Of a stretch of DNA of 64,000 nucleotides, positions 31,404 through 39,475 are shown piece after piece (position 1 is the stretch's first letter; each line of letters starts with the position of its first letter). Under the pieces are notes generated by a model. The model made no database searches. It saw nothing but the letters and a program-made list of their open reading frames with translations, and was not told the origin of the DNA. The translations under genes were made by a program, and so were the position numbers. The DNA is from DAHUXD01 sp963805495 (lineage in GTDB: Bacteria > Acidobacteriota > Thermoanaerobaculia > UBA5066 > Gp7-AA6): positions 992,001 through 1,056,000 of the forward strand of contig CAWDUQ010000001.1 in assembly GCA_963805495.1 (NCBI GenBank), written 5' to 3'.

Positions 31404-32372
31404 TTAACAGACCGCGCCGCAGCGGTCTTCCAGCACTCGGCGGAAGCTCCGGTCGGCCTCGGAATCCGACAGCAGGCGCCGGACGAGAGCGAGCTCCCGC
31501 GGCAGGTAGGGCCGATAGAGGTCGGCGCCTCGCTCCGCGATGGCCCGCGCGAAAGTGCCGCAGACTTTCCACGCACGCTGCAACAGCACCCGCTCGAGGC
31601 GCGCGGACAACGGTTCCGGGTCGAGCCCGCGACGCTCGGCGAAGCGGCGGATCGCGTGCGCGGCGGCGGTGTCCGACATCCAGGACAGTGTGGTCCGCTC
31701 CCAGAGCAGGGAGGCGAGGTCGTACGAGTCGGGGCCCGTGCGCAGGTCCTGGAAGTCGATGACCGCGACCTCACCGCCGGAGGGAAAGAGATTGTTCGCG
31801 TGGTAGTCGCGATGGCAGAGCGCGAAGGGATGCCCGAGGATCTCGGCGACGAGGCCCCCGGCCCACGCGTCGTGCGCGGCGCGATCCTCGTCCGAAAGCG
31901 GCGCGCGGAGGAAGAGCTCGAACACGGCCTGCCGGGCGAGGTCGAGCTCCCGGCGGAGCAGGACCGCGTCGAACGGCGGATTCAACCCGGGATCCGGGAG
32001 CGCAGCGATCGCCGCCGCTGTCTCGGCCGCGCGGACGAGCCAGGCCTCGCGCGACGCCGGGGCAACGGCGAAGCGCTCGGCGAGGTCCTCCGGGCCGAAA
32101 TCCTCGACGAGCTGGTGGCCAACGCCGTCGTCGGCGAGGATCTCCGGCACGCGGATCGACCCCGAAAGGTGTCGGCGCGCCGCGACCCAACGGCGGCGGG
32201 AGTCCTCTTCTTCCCTCGGATAGAGGACGCCGACGACCGAACGGCCGTCGGAGGTGCGGATGCGGAAGTATCGTCGCCTCCCGACGTCGCCGACGAGCGA
32301 CTCGACTTCGAAGGGCGCCGAAAGCGTCCGGCGCGCGAGCGTCTCGAGTCCGGCGGCGTCGGGAGGAAACAG
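31404..32372 (-). CDS. AmgK-like sugar kinase (aminoglycoside phosphotransferase fold)
   Basis: Phosphotransferase of about 320 residues. N-lobe with GDVGRRRYFRIRT, then the catalytic loop CHRDYHANNLF and the metal-binding IDFQDLRTGPDSYDLASLL, which closely resembles AmgK, the N-acetylmuramate/N-acetylglucosamine 1-kinase of peptidoglycan recycling. No MurU partner is adjacent. The start is a problem: downstream of the cyclophilin stop there is no ATG, GTG or TTG in frame until GTG 32150, which would delete the N-lobe. CTG 32372, 5 bases after that stop, is my choice. A real frameshift or translational coupling from the gene before are alternatives. Confidence 0.75.
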   Translation of the reverse strand: MFPPDAAGLETLARRTLSAPFEVESLVGDVGRRRYFRIRTSDGRSVVGVLYPREEEDSRRRWVAARRHLSGSIRVPEILADDGVGHQLVEDFGPEDLAERFAVAPASREAWLVRAAETAAAIAALPDPGLNPPFDAVLLRRELDLARQAVFELFLRAPLSDEDRAAHDAWAGGLVAEILGHPFALCHRDYHANNLFPSGGEVAVIDFQDLRTGPDSYDLASLLWERTTLSWMSDTAAAHAIRRFAERRGLDPEPLSARLERVLLQRAWKVCGTFARAIAERGADLYRPYLPRELALVRRLLSDSEADRSFRRVLEDRCGAVC

Positions 32373-32377
32373 AGAAG

Positions 32378-32983
32378 CTAGCTCGAGCTCTTCGCCTGCG
32401 AGAGCAGCACCTTCTTGATGTGGATGGCCTGGTTGGGACGGTCGTTGGCGCCGCGCGGTGCCGCCGCGATCTTGTCGGCCGTCTCCATGCCCGAGATGAC
32501 CTCGCCGAAGGCCGAGTACTGCCCGTCGAGGAAGGTCGAGTCCTTCACGACGATGAAGAACTGCGACGAAGCCGAGTTCGGGTCCGAGGAGCGGGCCATC
32601 GACACGATGCCGCGCTTGTGCGAGACGTCGTTGAACTCCGCCTTGACGTGGTTGTTTCCGTTGCCACCGGTTCCCCACGGGTGGGCCGGATCCTCGGCCT
32701 TCTTGGTGTTCGGGTCGCCGCCCTGGATCATGAACCCGGGGATGACGCGATGGAAGAGCGTCCCGTCGTAGAAGCCCGACGCGGCCAGGTCGACGAAATT
32801 TTCGACGTGCTTGGGGGCCTTGTCGTAGAAGAACTTGATCTGGATGTCTCCCATGTCCGTCTGCAGCGTGGCGATCGTGTTGGCGTAGTCGCGGGCCACT
32901 TTTTTCCCCTTTCCCTTCGCCTGGGCGGCCGCCAGTGGAAGGGCGCAGGCGAGCAACAGAGCGATGGCGGTGCGTGTTTTCAC
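32378..32983 (-). CDS. Exported cyclophilin-type peptidyl-prolyl isomerase
   Basis: Periplasmic prolyl cis-trans isomerase of 201 residues: signal peptide (about 1-21), then a complete bacterial cyclophilin domain with FFYDKAPKHVENF, FHRVIPGFMIQGGDP, SQFFIVV and FGEVISGMETADKI. It assists folding of exported proteins. GTG 32983 has AAGGAG 5 bases upstream. It is first in a minus-strand group with the kinase, tatA and the secreted beta-helix-like gene. Confidence 0.95.
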   Translation of the reverse strand: MKTRTAIALLLACALPLAAAQAKGKGKKVARDYANTIATLQTDMGDIQIKFFYDKAPKHVENFVDLAASGFYDGTLFHRVIPGFMIQGGDPNTKKAEDPAHPWGTGGNGNNHVKAEFNDVSHKRGIVSMARSSDPNSASSQFFIVVKDSTFLDGQYSAFGEVISGMETADKIAAAPRGANDRPNQAIHIKKVLLSQAKSSS

Positions 32984-33024
32984 TTCGACTCCTTTCCGAA
33001 CCGGCGAAACATAGCACGCGCTGA

Positions 33025-33030
33025 TAGGAT
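33025..33030 (+). promoter_or_regulatory. Putative -10 box of leaderless transcript
   Basis: TAGGAT ends exactly 6 bases before the ATG at 33037, with no ribosome-binding site. Same layout as at 15628-15633. Confidence 0.45.
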
Positions 33031-33036
33031 TTCCGC

Positions 33037-33567
33037 ATGTACGCGGCCCTTGCACGCGCGGTGCTCGACGGGGCCGGTGCCCGCCGCGCAGCCTCCGAAG
33101 TCGAGCGCCTGCGAACCCGCCACCCGCGGGCCTCGAAGGACGAGCTGGCCGAGCGGCTGATCCGGCGTGCGGCCCTCCAGTGCGCCGCTGCCGGGGCGCT
33201 GCTGACGGGCCCCGCGGCCTTCTTCGGCGCGATGCCGTTCGGGGCCGATCTTGCCTGGCAGGTGGTGGCATTGAACCGGCTCGTCCTGGAACTCGCGGCC
33301 GTCTACGGCCGTGCGCCGTCGGCTTCGGACCGGGCCGCCGGGGTGGTGGCGGCGGCGGGCGCGGGGATCGGGTCCGAGCTCCTGCGGCAGGGGCTCGTCC
33401 GCGTGCTGCGTCGGGCAGCGCCCCGGCGCTCGGCGGCGCGGACTGGCCTCGGGGCGCTCGCCGGGGGCCTCCTCGGCTACGGCGCGGCCCTCGCGATCGG
33501 CCGCTACGCGAAGCAGGCCCTTCGCCGCGGCCGGCTGCTGGCGCCCGTGCGCCGCGCCCTCCGATGA
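33037..33567 (+). CDS. Hypothetical EcsC/DUF697-like protein
   Basis: A 176-residue alanine-rich protein with two Gly/Ala-rich hydrophobic stretches (about 50-75 and 140-160) and an intervening segment LAWQVVALNRLVLELAAVYG, which resembles the EcsC/DUF697 group of membrane-associated proteins. This is a weak family call. The stop overlaps the thiO start by four bases. Function unknown. Confidence 0.6.
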   Translation: MYAALARAVLDGAGARRAASEVERLRTRHPRASKDELAERLIRRAALQCAAAGALLTGPAAFFGAMPFGADLAWQVVALNRLVLELAAVYGRAPSASDRAAGVVAAAGAGIGSELLRQGLVRVLRRAAPRRSAARTGLGALAGGLLGYGAALAIGRYAKQALRRGRLLAPVRRALR

Positions 33568-34691
33568 GCCGGGGTGCCGACGCCCTCGTCGTCGGCGGCG
33601 GACTGATCGGCTGCGCCATCGCGGCGGAGCTTGCGGCGAGAGGCCTCGAAGTCGTCGTCGTCGAGCGCGGCGAACCGGGGTGCGAGGCCTCGGGCGCGGC
33701 CGCCGGCATGTTGTCGCCGCAGGCCGACGCGAGCGAGCCGTCGCCGCTCTTCGACCTCGCGCTCGAAGGCCGCCAGCTGTATCCCGAGTGGTCGCGGGTT
33801 CTGCGCGATGAGACCGGAATCGACGTCGGATATCGGCAGACCGGTCTCTTGCGGTGCCCTGTGGGCGGCGAACCGGGGAGCGGGGGAGCTTCTGCGGCCG
33901 CGGGCTGGCAGCGGGCCAGGGGTCTTCGCGTCGAAGAGTATCCGCGCTCGGCGCTGCCGCCCGGCGTCGCGGAGCGGCTGGGTCCCGAAGTTGCGGCCGC
34001 CGTGTTTTTCCCGGACGAGGCGGTCGTCAATCCGCGAGCGCTGACGCGTGCGGCCTGGCTCTCTGCCGAGCGGCGGGGCGTGCGCGTGATCACGGGAACC
34101 TCTGTCCGGCGGCTTCTCCTGGAGCGAGGCGTCTGCCGGGGGGTCGACACCGACGCCGGACCGATGGAGGCGCGGACCGTCATCGATGCGGCCGGAGCCT
34201 GGGCGGCAGCGCTCGAGAGTCTGCCCGTGGCCGTCCCCGTCGAGCCGGTCCGCGGCCAGATCGTCGAGATCCGGCTGGCGGGCCGGCCTCTCGAAACGGT
34301 GGTGTCTTCCGAAGATGTCTACGTGGTCCCCCGGCCGGACGGGACTGCGCTCCTGGGCTCGACCATGGAGCGGGTCGGGTTCCGCAAGGAGGTCACGGCC
34401 GGCGCGGTGGCGCGCATCCTCGAGGGGGCGCAGCGTCTCCTCCCCGAGATCGGCTCGGCCCGTTTCGTGAGCGCCTGGGCGGGGCTCCGGCCCGCGACCC
34501 CGGACGGGTGGCCACTGCTGGGGGCGTCTTCGATCGAGGGGCTCGTCTTCGCCACGGGCCATTTCCGCAGCGGGATCCTGCTCGCGCCGTCGACCGCCCG
34601 CCACATCGGCGAGCTCCTGACGGGCCGTCCGTCGGAAAGACTGTCCCCGTTCTCCGTCGAGCGGTTCGCCGGCCTCCCGTCACGGGCATGA
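33564..34691 (+). CDS. thiO: Glycine oxidase ThiO-like FAD oxidoreductase
   Basis: FAD-dependent amino-acid oxidase of 375 residues of the DAO/ThiO family; ThiO oxidises glycine to the dehydroglycine needed for thiazole synthesis in thiamine. Seen: dinucleotide motif VVGGGLIGCAIAAELAARG at the start, VVERGEPGCEASGAAAGML, and the C-terminal WAGLRPATPDGWPLLG and GHFRSGILLAP segments, both conserved in ThiO. No other thi genes are near, so the substrate is inferred only. Starts within the stop of the preceding gene; a terminator follows. Confidence 0.85.
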   Translation: MSRGADALVVGGGLIGCAIAAELAARGLEVVVVERGEPGCEASGAAAGMLSPQADASEPSPLFDLALEGRQLYPEWSRVLRDETGIDVGYRQTGLLRCPVGGEPGSGGASAAAGWQRARGLRVEEYPRSALPPGVAERLGPEVAAAVFFPDEAVVNPRALTRAAWLSAERRGVRVITGTSVRRLLLERGVCRGVDTDAGPMEARTVIDAAGAWAAALESLPVAVPVEPVRGQIVEIRLAGRPLETVVSSEDVYVVPRPDGTALLGSTMERVGFRKEVTAGAVARILEGAQRLLPEIGSARFVSAWAGLRPATPDGWPLLGASSIEGLVFATGHFRSGILLAPSTARHIGELLTGRPSERLSPFSVERFAGLPSRA

Positions 34692-34714
34692 CGTTGACGG
34701 TGGAACCTCGACGT

Positions 34715-34737
34715 CCCGGCCGCGTCGCCGGGTTTTT
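34715..34737 (+). terminator. Intrinsic terminator after thiO
   Basis: A 6-bp GC stem (34715-34720 with 34727-34732) with a 6-base loop, followed by five T residues. It separates thiO from the radical SAM gene; a TAGAAT box at 34742-34747 may be the -10 of the latter. Confidence 0.75.
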
Positions 34738-34787
34738 CGGCTAGAATTCCAGAAACGGCGCTCGCGATCGGAAGGAAACCTTAAACA

Positions 34788-36662
34788 ATGAGAAGAGCGG
34801 TTTACTCTGGAATCCAGAAGACGGCGGACGTGCTGTGGGGCCTGGCCCGCGAAGTCGACCGGCGGTTCCCGGAACGGTCCTTCAAGCCGAAGTGGGCGCC
34901 GGCGCCGCTCCTGAAGCAGCGCGAGAAGACGTTTCCGCCCCTCGGGTTCCCGCGCCAGACCGATTCCCTCTGCCCCCGCTGCGTCACGGAAGTTCGCAGC
35001 CAGATCCTGTCGGGGGAAGTCGACTGGAAGGTCCTGATCGAGGGCAACCCGGGCGAGATCAAGGCCTCGATCGTCGAGGAGGACGGCCGGATCCTGATGC
35101 GCAAGGACTGCCCCAAGCACGGCCGCTTCGAAGACGTCATGTCGACGGACCCCGAGTTCTTCAAGCGCCTGGAAGCGCTCTATCCCGGCCGGGACTTCGT
35201 CATTCCGAAGGATGGCCTGCACGAGCACGGGACCTCGTCGATCAAGTACGGACGCGGCGCCGTCCTGACGATCGACCTGACGAACCGCTGCAACATGATG
35301 TGCAACCCGTGCTTCATGGACGCCAACCAGGTCGGTTACGTCCACGAGCTCGAGTGGGAAGAGGTGCAGAAGCTCCTGGATGACGCGGCCTCGATCAAGC
35401 CGCGCCGCCAGCTCTCCGTCCAGTTCTCCGGAGGCGAGCCCACGCTCTCGCCGCACTTTCTGCCGGCCATCCGGTATGCCCGCAAGATCGGGTACTTCTC
35501 GGTCCAGTGCGCCACCAACGGGATCCGCTTTGCGCAGGACGAGAGCTTCGCGAAGGACGCGGCCGAAGCCGGGCTTCGCTTCGCGTACCTCCAGTTCGAC
35601 GGTGTCGGCAACGAGCACAACCAGCACCGCAAGGTCGGCAACCTCTACGACGTGAAGCTCCGGGCGATCGAGAACCTGCACAAGCACGGCATCGACGTGA
35701 CCCTCGTCGTGACGATCATCAACGGAGTCAACAACGACCAGGTCGGCGACATCGTCCGCTTCGGCCTCGAAAACATCGACAAGGTCACCTGCGTGGCGTT
35801 CCAGCCGGTGTCGTTCACCGGCCGCGACGAGGACATCGACGACGAGACGCGAAAGAAACAGCGCTATACGCTGTCGCACCTCGCCCATGACGTGAAAGCG
35901 CAGGCCGGCATCGGCGAGCCGATGCGCGACTGGTACCCGCTGTCGGCGGCGGGACCGTTCTCCGACCTGAAGGACCTCCTCGGAGGCCTCGAGTCCGAGT
36001 GGGGCTCGTTCAAGTGCGGCTGCCACCCCAACTGCGGCATCGGAACGCTGATGCTCGTCGAGGAGAAGACGAAGAAAGCCGTGACCGTTCCGTCGGTCCT
36101 GAACGTCGACCGCCTGCTTTCGGACATCAAGGTCGTGACGGACTCGGGCCGCAAGAAGATCTGGACGGCCCTGCAGATGGGACTGTCCGTCCTCCGCAAC
36201 CTGCGCCCCGAGGGCGTTCCCGCGGGCCTGACGCCCTGGAAGGTGGCCCAGGTCATGGACGGTCACACCGGCGGAAAGCTCGGCTTCTCCGAGAAGAAGC
36301 GCGACTCCTGGCGCGTCTTCTTCATCGGCGGCATGTGGTTCCAGGACCTCTTCAACTACGACTTCCGCCGGACCGAGATGTGCATCATCCCGTACGCCAC
36401 GCAGATGGGCGAGATCTCCTTCTGCGCGTACAACACGGGCGTGGGCTGGCGCAACATCATCGAAGAGATGTTCCAGACGGCCTCGCTCGCCGAGTGGTAC
36501 AAGTCGAACGGCCGCCACGAGATTTACGCGCGCGGCCGCAACGTTCCGCTGCCGGTCCTCCCGGGGCAGAAGGTTCCCGTCCCGGGAGCTCCTCCGATGC
36601 CCGGAGAGGCGCCGGCGGCGGCCCGCGGCACCCTTCCGGTCTACGCGGCCAAGGGGCTCTGA
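34788..36662 (+). CDS. Radical SAM protein, tetraether lipid synthase (Tes)-like
   Basis: A 624-residue protein with the layout of the MJ0619/Tes family, whose archaeal member couples lipid tails to form membrane-spanning tetraethers. N-terminal zinc-ribbon-like part: LCPRC (Cys62, Cys65) and KDCPKHGRF (Cys108); radical SAM core with Cys168, Cys172, Cys175 (CNMMCNPC), SGGEPT at 214-219, ATNGIRFA and the family segment LQFDG, then FQPVSFTGRD. C-terminal cysteines (KCGCHPNCGIG; EMCIIPYA) may hold further clusters. Start ATG follows GGAAGGAAACC. The substrate is not proven: bacterial relatives are candidates for building membrane-spanning lipids. Confidence 0.85.
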   Translation: MRRAVYSGIQKTADVLWGLAREVDRRFPERSFKPKWAPAPLLKQREKTFPPLGFPRQTDSLCPRCVTEVRSQILSGEVDWKVLIEGNPGEIKASIVEEDGRILMRKDCPKHGRFEDVMSTDPEFFKRLEALYPGRDFVIPKDGLHEHGTSSIKYGRGAVLTIDLTNRCNMMCNPCFMDANQVGYVHELEWEEVQKLLDDAASIKPRRQLSVQFSGGEPTLSPHFLPAIRYARKIGYFSVQCATNGIRFAQDESFAKDAAEAGLRFAYLQFDGVGNEHNQHRKVGNLYDVKLRAIENLHKHGIDVTLVVTIINGVNNDQVGDIVRFGLENIDKVTCVAFQPVSFTGRDEDIDDETRKKQRYTLSHLAHDVKAQAGIGEPMRDWYPLSAAGPFSDLKDLLGGLESEWGSFKCGCHPNCGIGTLMLVEEKTKKAVTVPSVLNVDRLLSDIKVVTDSGRKKIWTALQMGLSVLRNLRPEGVPAGLTPWKVAQVMDGHTGGKLGFSEKKRDSWRVFFIGGMWFQDLFNYDFRRTEMCIIPYATQMGEISFCAYNTGVGWRNIIEEMFQTASLAEWYKSNGRHEIYARGRNVPLPVLPGQKVPVPGAPPMPGEAPAAARGTLPVYAAKGL

Positions 36663-36684
36663 GCCGGCCTCCCGGCGTCAAACT

Positions 36685-38100
36685 CTAGGCGCGCCGTCCC
36701 CAGCGCGGCGCCGACGAGGGCGTCGCTGCGCCGGGTCCCGAGGACCTTTCACGGCGGGAGTGTGACGGGCCGGAGTGCGGCGCGGAGTGGCCGGACGGTC
36801 CGGCGGGCCGCGACGGGGCGGAGGGACGGCTGTGCGAGCCGCGCGAACCCTGCGCTGCGAGGTTCGCGATCCGGCGCTCGGCCTTCTCTTTCGCGCGCTT
36901 CCTCTCCTCGGCCTTCCGGGCGCGGATTTGCGCGATGCGCTCGGCGATGGGAACCTCGAAGCGTTCGGCCGGCGCCTTGGAGTAGTCGAAGCCGGGCACG
37001 GTGATTCGGGGAAGGCGCTTTCCGATCGCCCGCTCGATCGCGGCGAGGTCGGTCTGCTCCTCCGGCGCCACGAAGGTGAAGGCGTCGCCGGTCATCTCGG
37101 CGCGCGCGGTGCGGCCGACGCGGTGGATGTAGTCGTCGGGGACGTTCGGCACGTCGAAGTTGATGACGTGCGAGAGCGCCTCCACGTCGATGCCGCGGGC
37201 GGCGATGTCGGTTGCGACGAGGACGCGGAACTTCCCGCTCTTGAAGCCGGCCAGGGCCTGCGTCCGCTGGACCTGGGAGCGGTTTCCGTGGATGCGCTCG
37301 CACTCGATGCCCTTCTTCGTGAGCGTCTCGGCGAGACGGTTGGCGCGGTGCTTGGTGCGGGTGAAGACGAGGACGTTCTTGATGTCGCCCCGCTTCAGGA
37401 GCTCCACGAGGAGCGGTGCCTTGAGGTTCTGGTTGACCGGGTAGACCGCCTGGGTGATCCCGACGGCCGGCGCCGACTGGCGCTCGATGTTGACGCTGAC
37501 CGGGTTCTTGAGGATCTCGCGGGTCAGCTGGGCGATCGGCGCCGGCATCGTGGCCGAAAAGAAGAGCGTCTGGCGCTTCGCCGGGACGTGCTTGAGGACG
37601 CGGCGGATATCGGGAAGGAAGCCCATGTCGAGCATCCGGTCGGCCTCGTCGAGGACGAGGACCTCGAGGTGGTCGAGCTTCGCGTAGGGGAAGCGGAAGT
37701 GATCGAGCAGGCGCCCGGGGGTCGCGATGAGCAGGTCGACGCCGGTGCGAAACGCATGCTCCTGCGGCCCCATCGAAACGCCACCGAAGACGGCCGCGGC
37801 CGAGAGGGGAGTGTGGACCGTCAACTGCTTCGCGTGCTCCTCGATCTGCGCCGCGAGCTCGCGCGTCGGCGTCAGGATGAGGGCGCGGGTGACGCCGCGC
37901 TTCTTACCGATCAGGTGGTTGAGGATGGGCAGAAGAAACGCGGCGGTCTTGCCGCTGCCCGTCATGGCGCAGGCGAGCAGGTCGCGACCCTCCATCGCGG
38001 GCGGGATCGCGTCGGTCTGGATCGGCGTGGGGCGGGTGAAACCCATTTCGCGCACGCCGCGCAGAAGCTCCGCGTTGAGTCCGAACTGGTTGAAAGACAA
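36685..38100 (-). CDS. DEAD-box RNA helicase, RhlE-like
   Basis: ATP-dependent RNA helicase of 471 residues. Motifs: Q-motif FTRPTPIQTDAIP, Walker A AMTGSGKT at 45-52, PTRELA, VLDEADRM, SAT, then VFTRTKHRANRLAE, ATDIAARGIDV and HRVGRTAR. After about residue 385 comes a basic, Ser/Pro/Arg-rich tail that probably binds RNA. The TTG start is set by AGGAGG 6 bases upstream. It converges with the Tes-like gene with 22 bases between. About 160 bases of non-coding sequence upstream may be a long leader, as is common for cold-regulated helicases. Confidence 0.95.
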   Translation of the reverse strand: MSFNQFGLNAELLRGVREMGFTRPTPIQTDAIPPAMEGRDLLACAMTGSGKTAAFLLPILNHLIGKKRGVTRALILTPTRELAAQIEEHAKQLTVHTPLSAAAVFGGVSMGPQEHAFRTGVDLLIATPGRLLDHFRFPYAKLDHLEVLVLDEADRMLDMGFLPDIRRVLKHVPAKRQTLFFSATMPAPIAQLTREILKNPVSVNIERQSAPAVGITQAVYPVNQNLKAPLLVELLKRGDIKNVLVFTRTKHRANRLAETLTKKGIECERIHGNRSQVQRTQALAGFKSGKFRVLVATDIAARGIDVEALSHVINFDVPNVPDDYIHRVGRTARAEMTGDAFTFVAPEEQTDLAAIERAIGKRLPRITVPGFDYSKAPAERFEVPIAERIAQIRARKAEERKRAKEKAERRIANLAAQGSRGSHSRPSAPSRPAGPSGHSAPHSGPSHSRRERSSGPGAATPSSAPRWGRRA

Positions 38101-38260
38101 GGCAATCCTCCTGGATGCAAATTCCGGCTGTGTTTTGTGTTGGGGAACGGAGGATTCGCCGGCGAGGCCTACGTTCGCGGGGCGCGGGAGCGTCCCAAGA
38201 GACGGTCTAGGCTCTCACAGACTCCCGGAAAAGGCAACCGCGCCTTGCGCCGCGCCGGTC

Positions 38261-38944
38261 TCATGCGCCCTTGTTCCACCAGCGTGAGAGACGGCCCGTC
38301 GCGATCGCCGGTGCCCCCGAGGGCGACGGCGAATAGTGCGAGACGTCGTTGAAGAGCGAGAGCCGCGCGTGGCCGACGTCGTGGAAGTCGAGAATGTTGA
38401 GGGAGGCCGGGCTCTGGTCGAGGTGGTCGCGATAGCGGCGCAGGTCGAAGCCGAGGAGCGAACCGATCAACAGGCGGATCGTGGCCTTGTGGGACGCTAC
38501 GATGACCGGCTCCCCGGGGTGCGCCGCGACGATCTCGAGCAGCGCCGGCATCGCCCGCGCGGTCACGGCGAGGCCGGTCTCACCGTCGACGGGCGCGAAC
38601 GAATACGGGTCCGCTTCCCAGCGCGCGTATTCCTCCGGATACTCCTTCTCGACCGCCGCGCGGGTCTTGCCCTCCCAGCGCCCGTGCGAGACTTCCCGGA
38701 GGCCTTCCCTGGCCTCGACGGCCTTTCCGTGGGGCGCGGCGAGGATCCGCGCGGTCTCCATCGTGCGGCCGAGCGGGCTCGCGTAGACGGCGGCGATCGG
38801 CTCGTGCTCGAGCCGCTCTGCGAGCTTGTGGACCTGGTCGCGGCCGGCGTCGGAGAGCGGCACGTCGGTTTCCCCGGCAAAGGAGTCCTCCGCCGACAGG
38901 ACGGTGGCCCCGTGGCGAACGAGGTAGATTCGAGTGGCGGTCAT
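38261..38944 (-). CDS. Histidine phosphatase (phosphoglycerate-mutase-like)
   Basis: Cytosolic phosphatase of 227 residues. The phospho-histidine motif is in LVRHGAT; further conserved residues are in SPLGRTMETARIL, REVSHGRWEGK and VIVASHKATIRLL. It resembles CobC/GpmB-type enzymes; the substrate is not determined. The ATG overlaps the stop of the YciH gene (ATGA), so it is the second gene of a two-gene unit. Confidence 0.9.
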   Translation of the reverse strand: MTATRIYLVRHGATVLSAEDSFAGETDVPLSDAGRDQVHKLAERLEHEPIAAVYASPLGRTMETARILAAPHGKAVEAREGLREVSHGRWEGKTRAAVEKEYPEEYARWEADPYSFAPVDGETGLAVTARAMPALLEIVAAHPGEPVIVASHKATIRLLIGSLLGFDLRRYRDHLDQSPASLNILDFHDVGHARLSLFNDVSHYSPSPSGAPAIATGRLSRWWNKGA

Positions 38945-39291
38945 CCCTTCACCTTGAGCCCTTTCTTCTCCAGGATCTCGCGCAACCGCTCGCGCTGGTC
39001 TCCCTGCAATTCGATCCAGCCGTCTCCCGCCGCGCCGCCGGTTCCGCAGAGCTTCTTGAGGTCGCGACCGAGCGCTTCGAGGTACTCCCGGTTCCGGGGC
39101 AGCCCGTCGACGACCGTGACGTGCTTGCCCGAGGCGCGGTTCTCGAGCCGCAGCTTCGCGGTCGGACGATCCGGGACCGGCTCCCGGTCCCGCTCCAGGG
39201 TCGCGGCGCACCGGCAATCGGACGCCGGCCATCCGCACTTCGGACACGGCCCACCCCCGTGGGTGGAGTACACCACCGGACGTTCGCGCAC
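38941..39291 (-). CDS. SUI1/YciH-family translation factor
   Basis: A 116-residue bacterial relative of eIF1. The SUI1 domain occupies roughly residues 45-116 (KHVTVVDGLPRNREYLEALGRDLKKLCGTGG). The N-terminus has a zinc-ribbon-like CPKCG...CRC. Two reading frames overlap here; this one is chosen because it carries the SUI1 signature and because its GTG is exactly 6 bases after TAGAAT. It is coupled to the histidine phosphatase. Confidence 0.88.
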   Translation of the reverse strand: MRERPVVYSTHGGGPCPKCGWPASDCRCAATLERDREPVPDRPTAKLRLENRASGKHVTVVDGLPRNREYLEALGRDLKKLCGTGGAAGDGWIELQGDQRERLREILEKKGLKVKG

Positions 39292-39297
39292 AGCGGC

Positions 39298-39303
39298 ATT
39301 CTA
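39298..39303 (-). promoter_or_regulatory. Putative -10 box of leaderless YciH transcript
   Basis: TAGAAT on the minus strand, 6 bases before the GTG at 39291, no ribosome-binding site. Same spacing as for copA, the radical SAM gene at 15621 and the gene at 33037. Confidence 0.45.
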
Positions 39304-39367
39304 GTGTCCTGTCACCGAAGTCTTGATAGCGCCATCGTGTGTCGGGGCGGCCCTTGCGGCCGCCCGC

Positions 39368-39388
39368 GGGCGGGGACAGGCCCCGCCC
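39368..39388. repeat. Dispersed palindrome, second copy
   Basis: 8-bp stems GGGCGGGG/CCCCGCCC with loop ACAGG, matching the element at 14283-14303. Upstream, GTCGGGGCGG near 39338 can pair with CCGCCCCGAC at the right end, so the copy is part of a larger nested palindrome in the YciH-to-pentein gap. Confidence 0.55.
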
Positions 39389-39475
39389 CGACGACCGTCT
39401 GCCCCTTCGAGCGGCTTCCGTTACGGAACACGAGCGAGGCGCCGCCGGCGGTCCATGCGATACTGAGGCGCGACC

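Noticed and set aside
38949..39299. Second 116-residue frame overlapping the YciH gene
   Set aside because: It is Arg/Ser-rich without domain, whereas the other frame has the SUI1 signature and a zinc-ribbon-like N-terminus.
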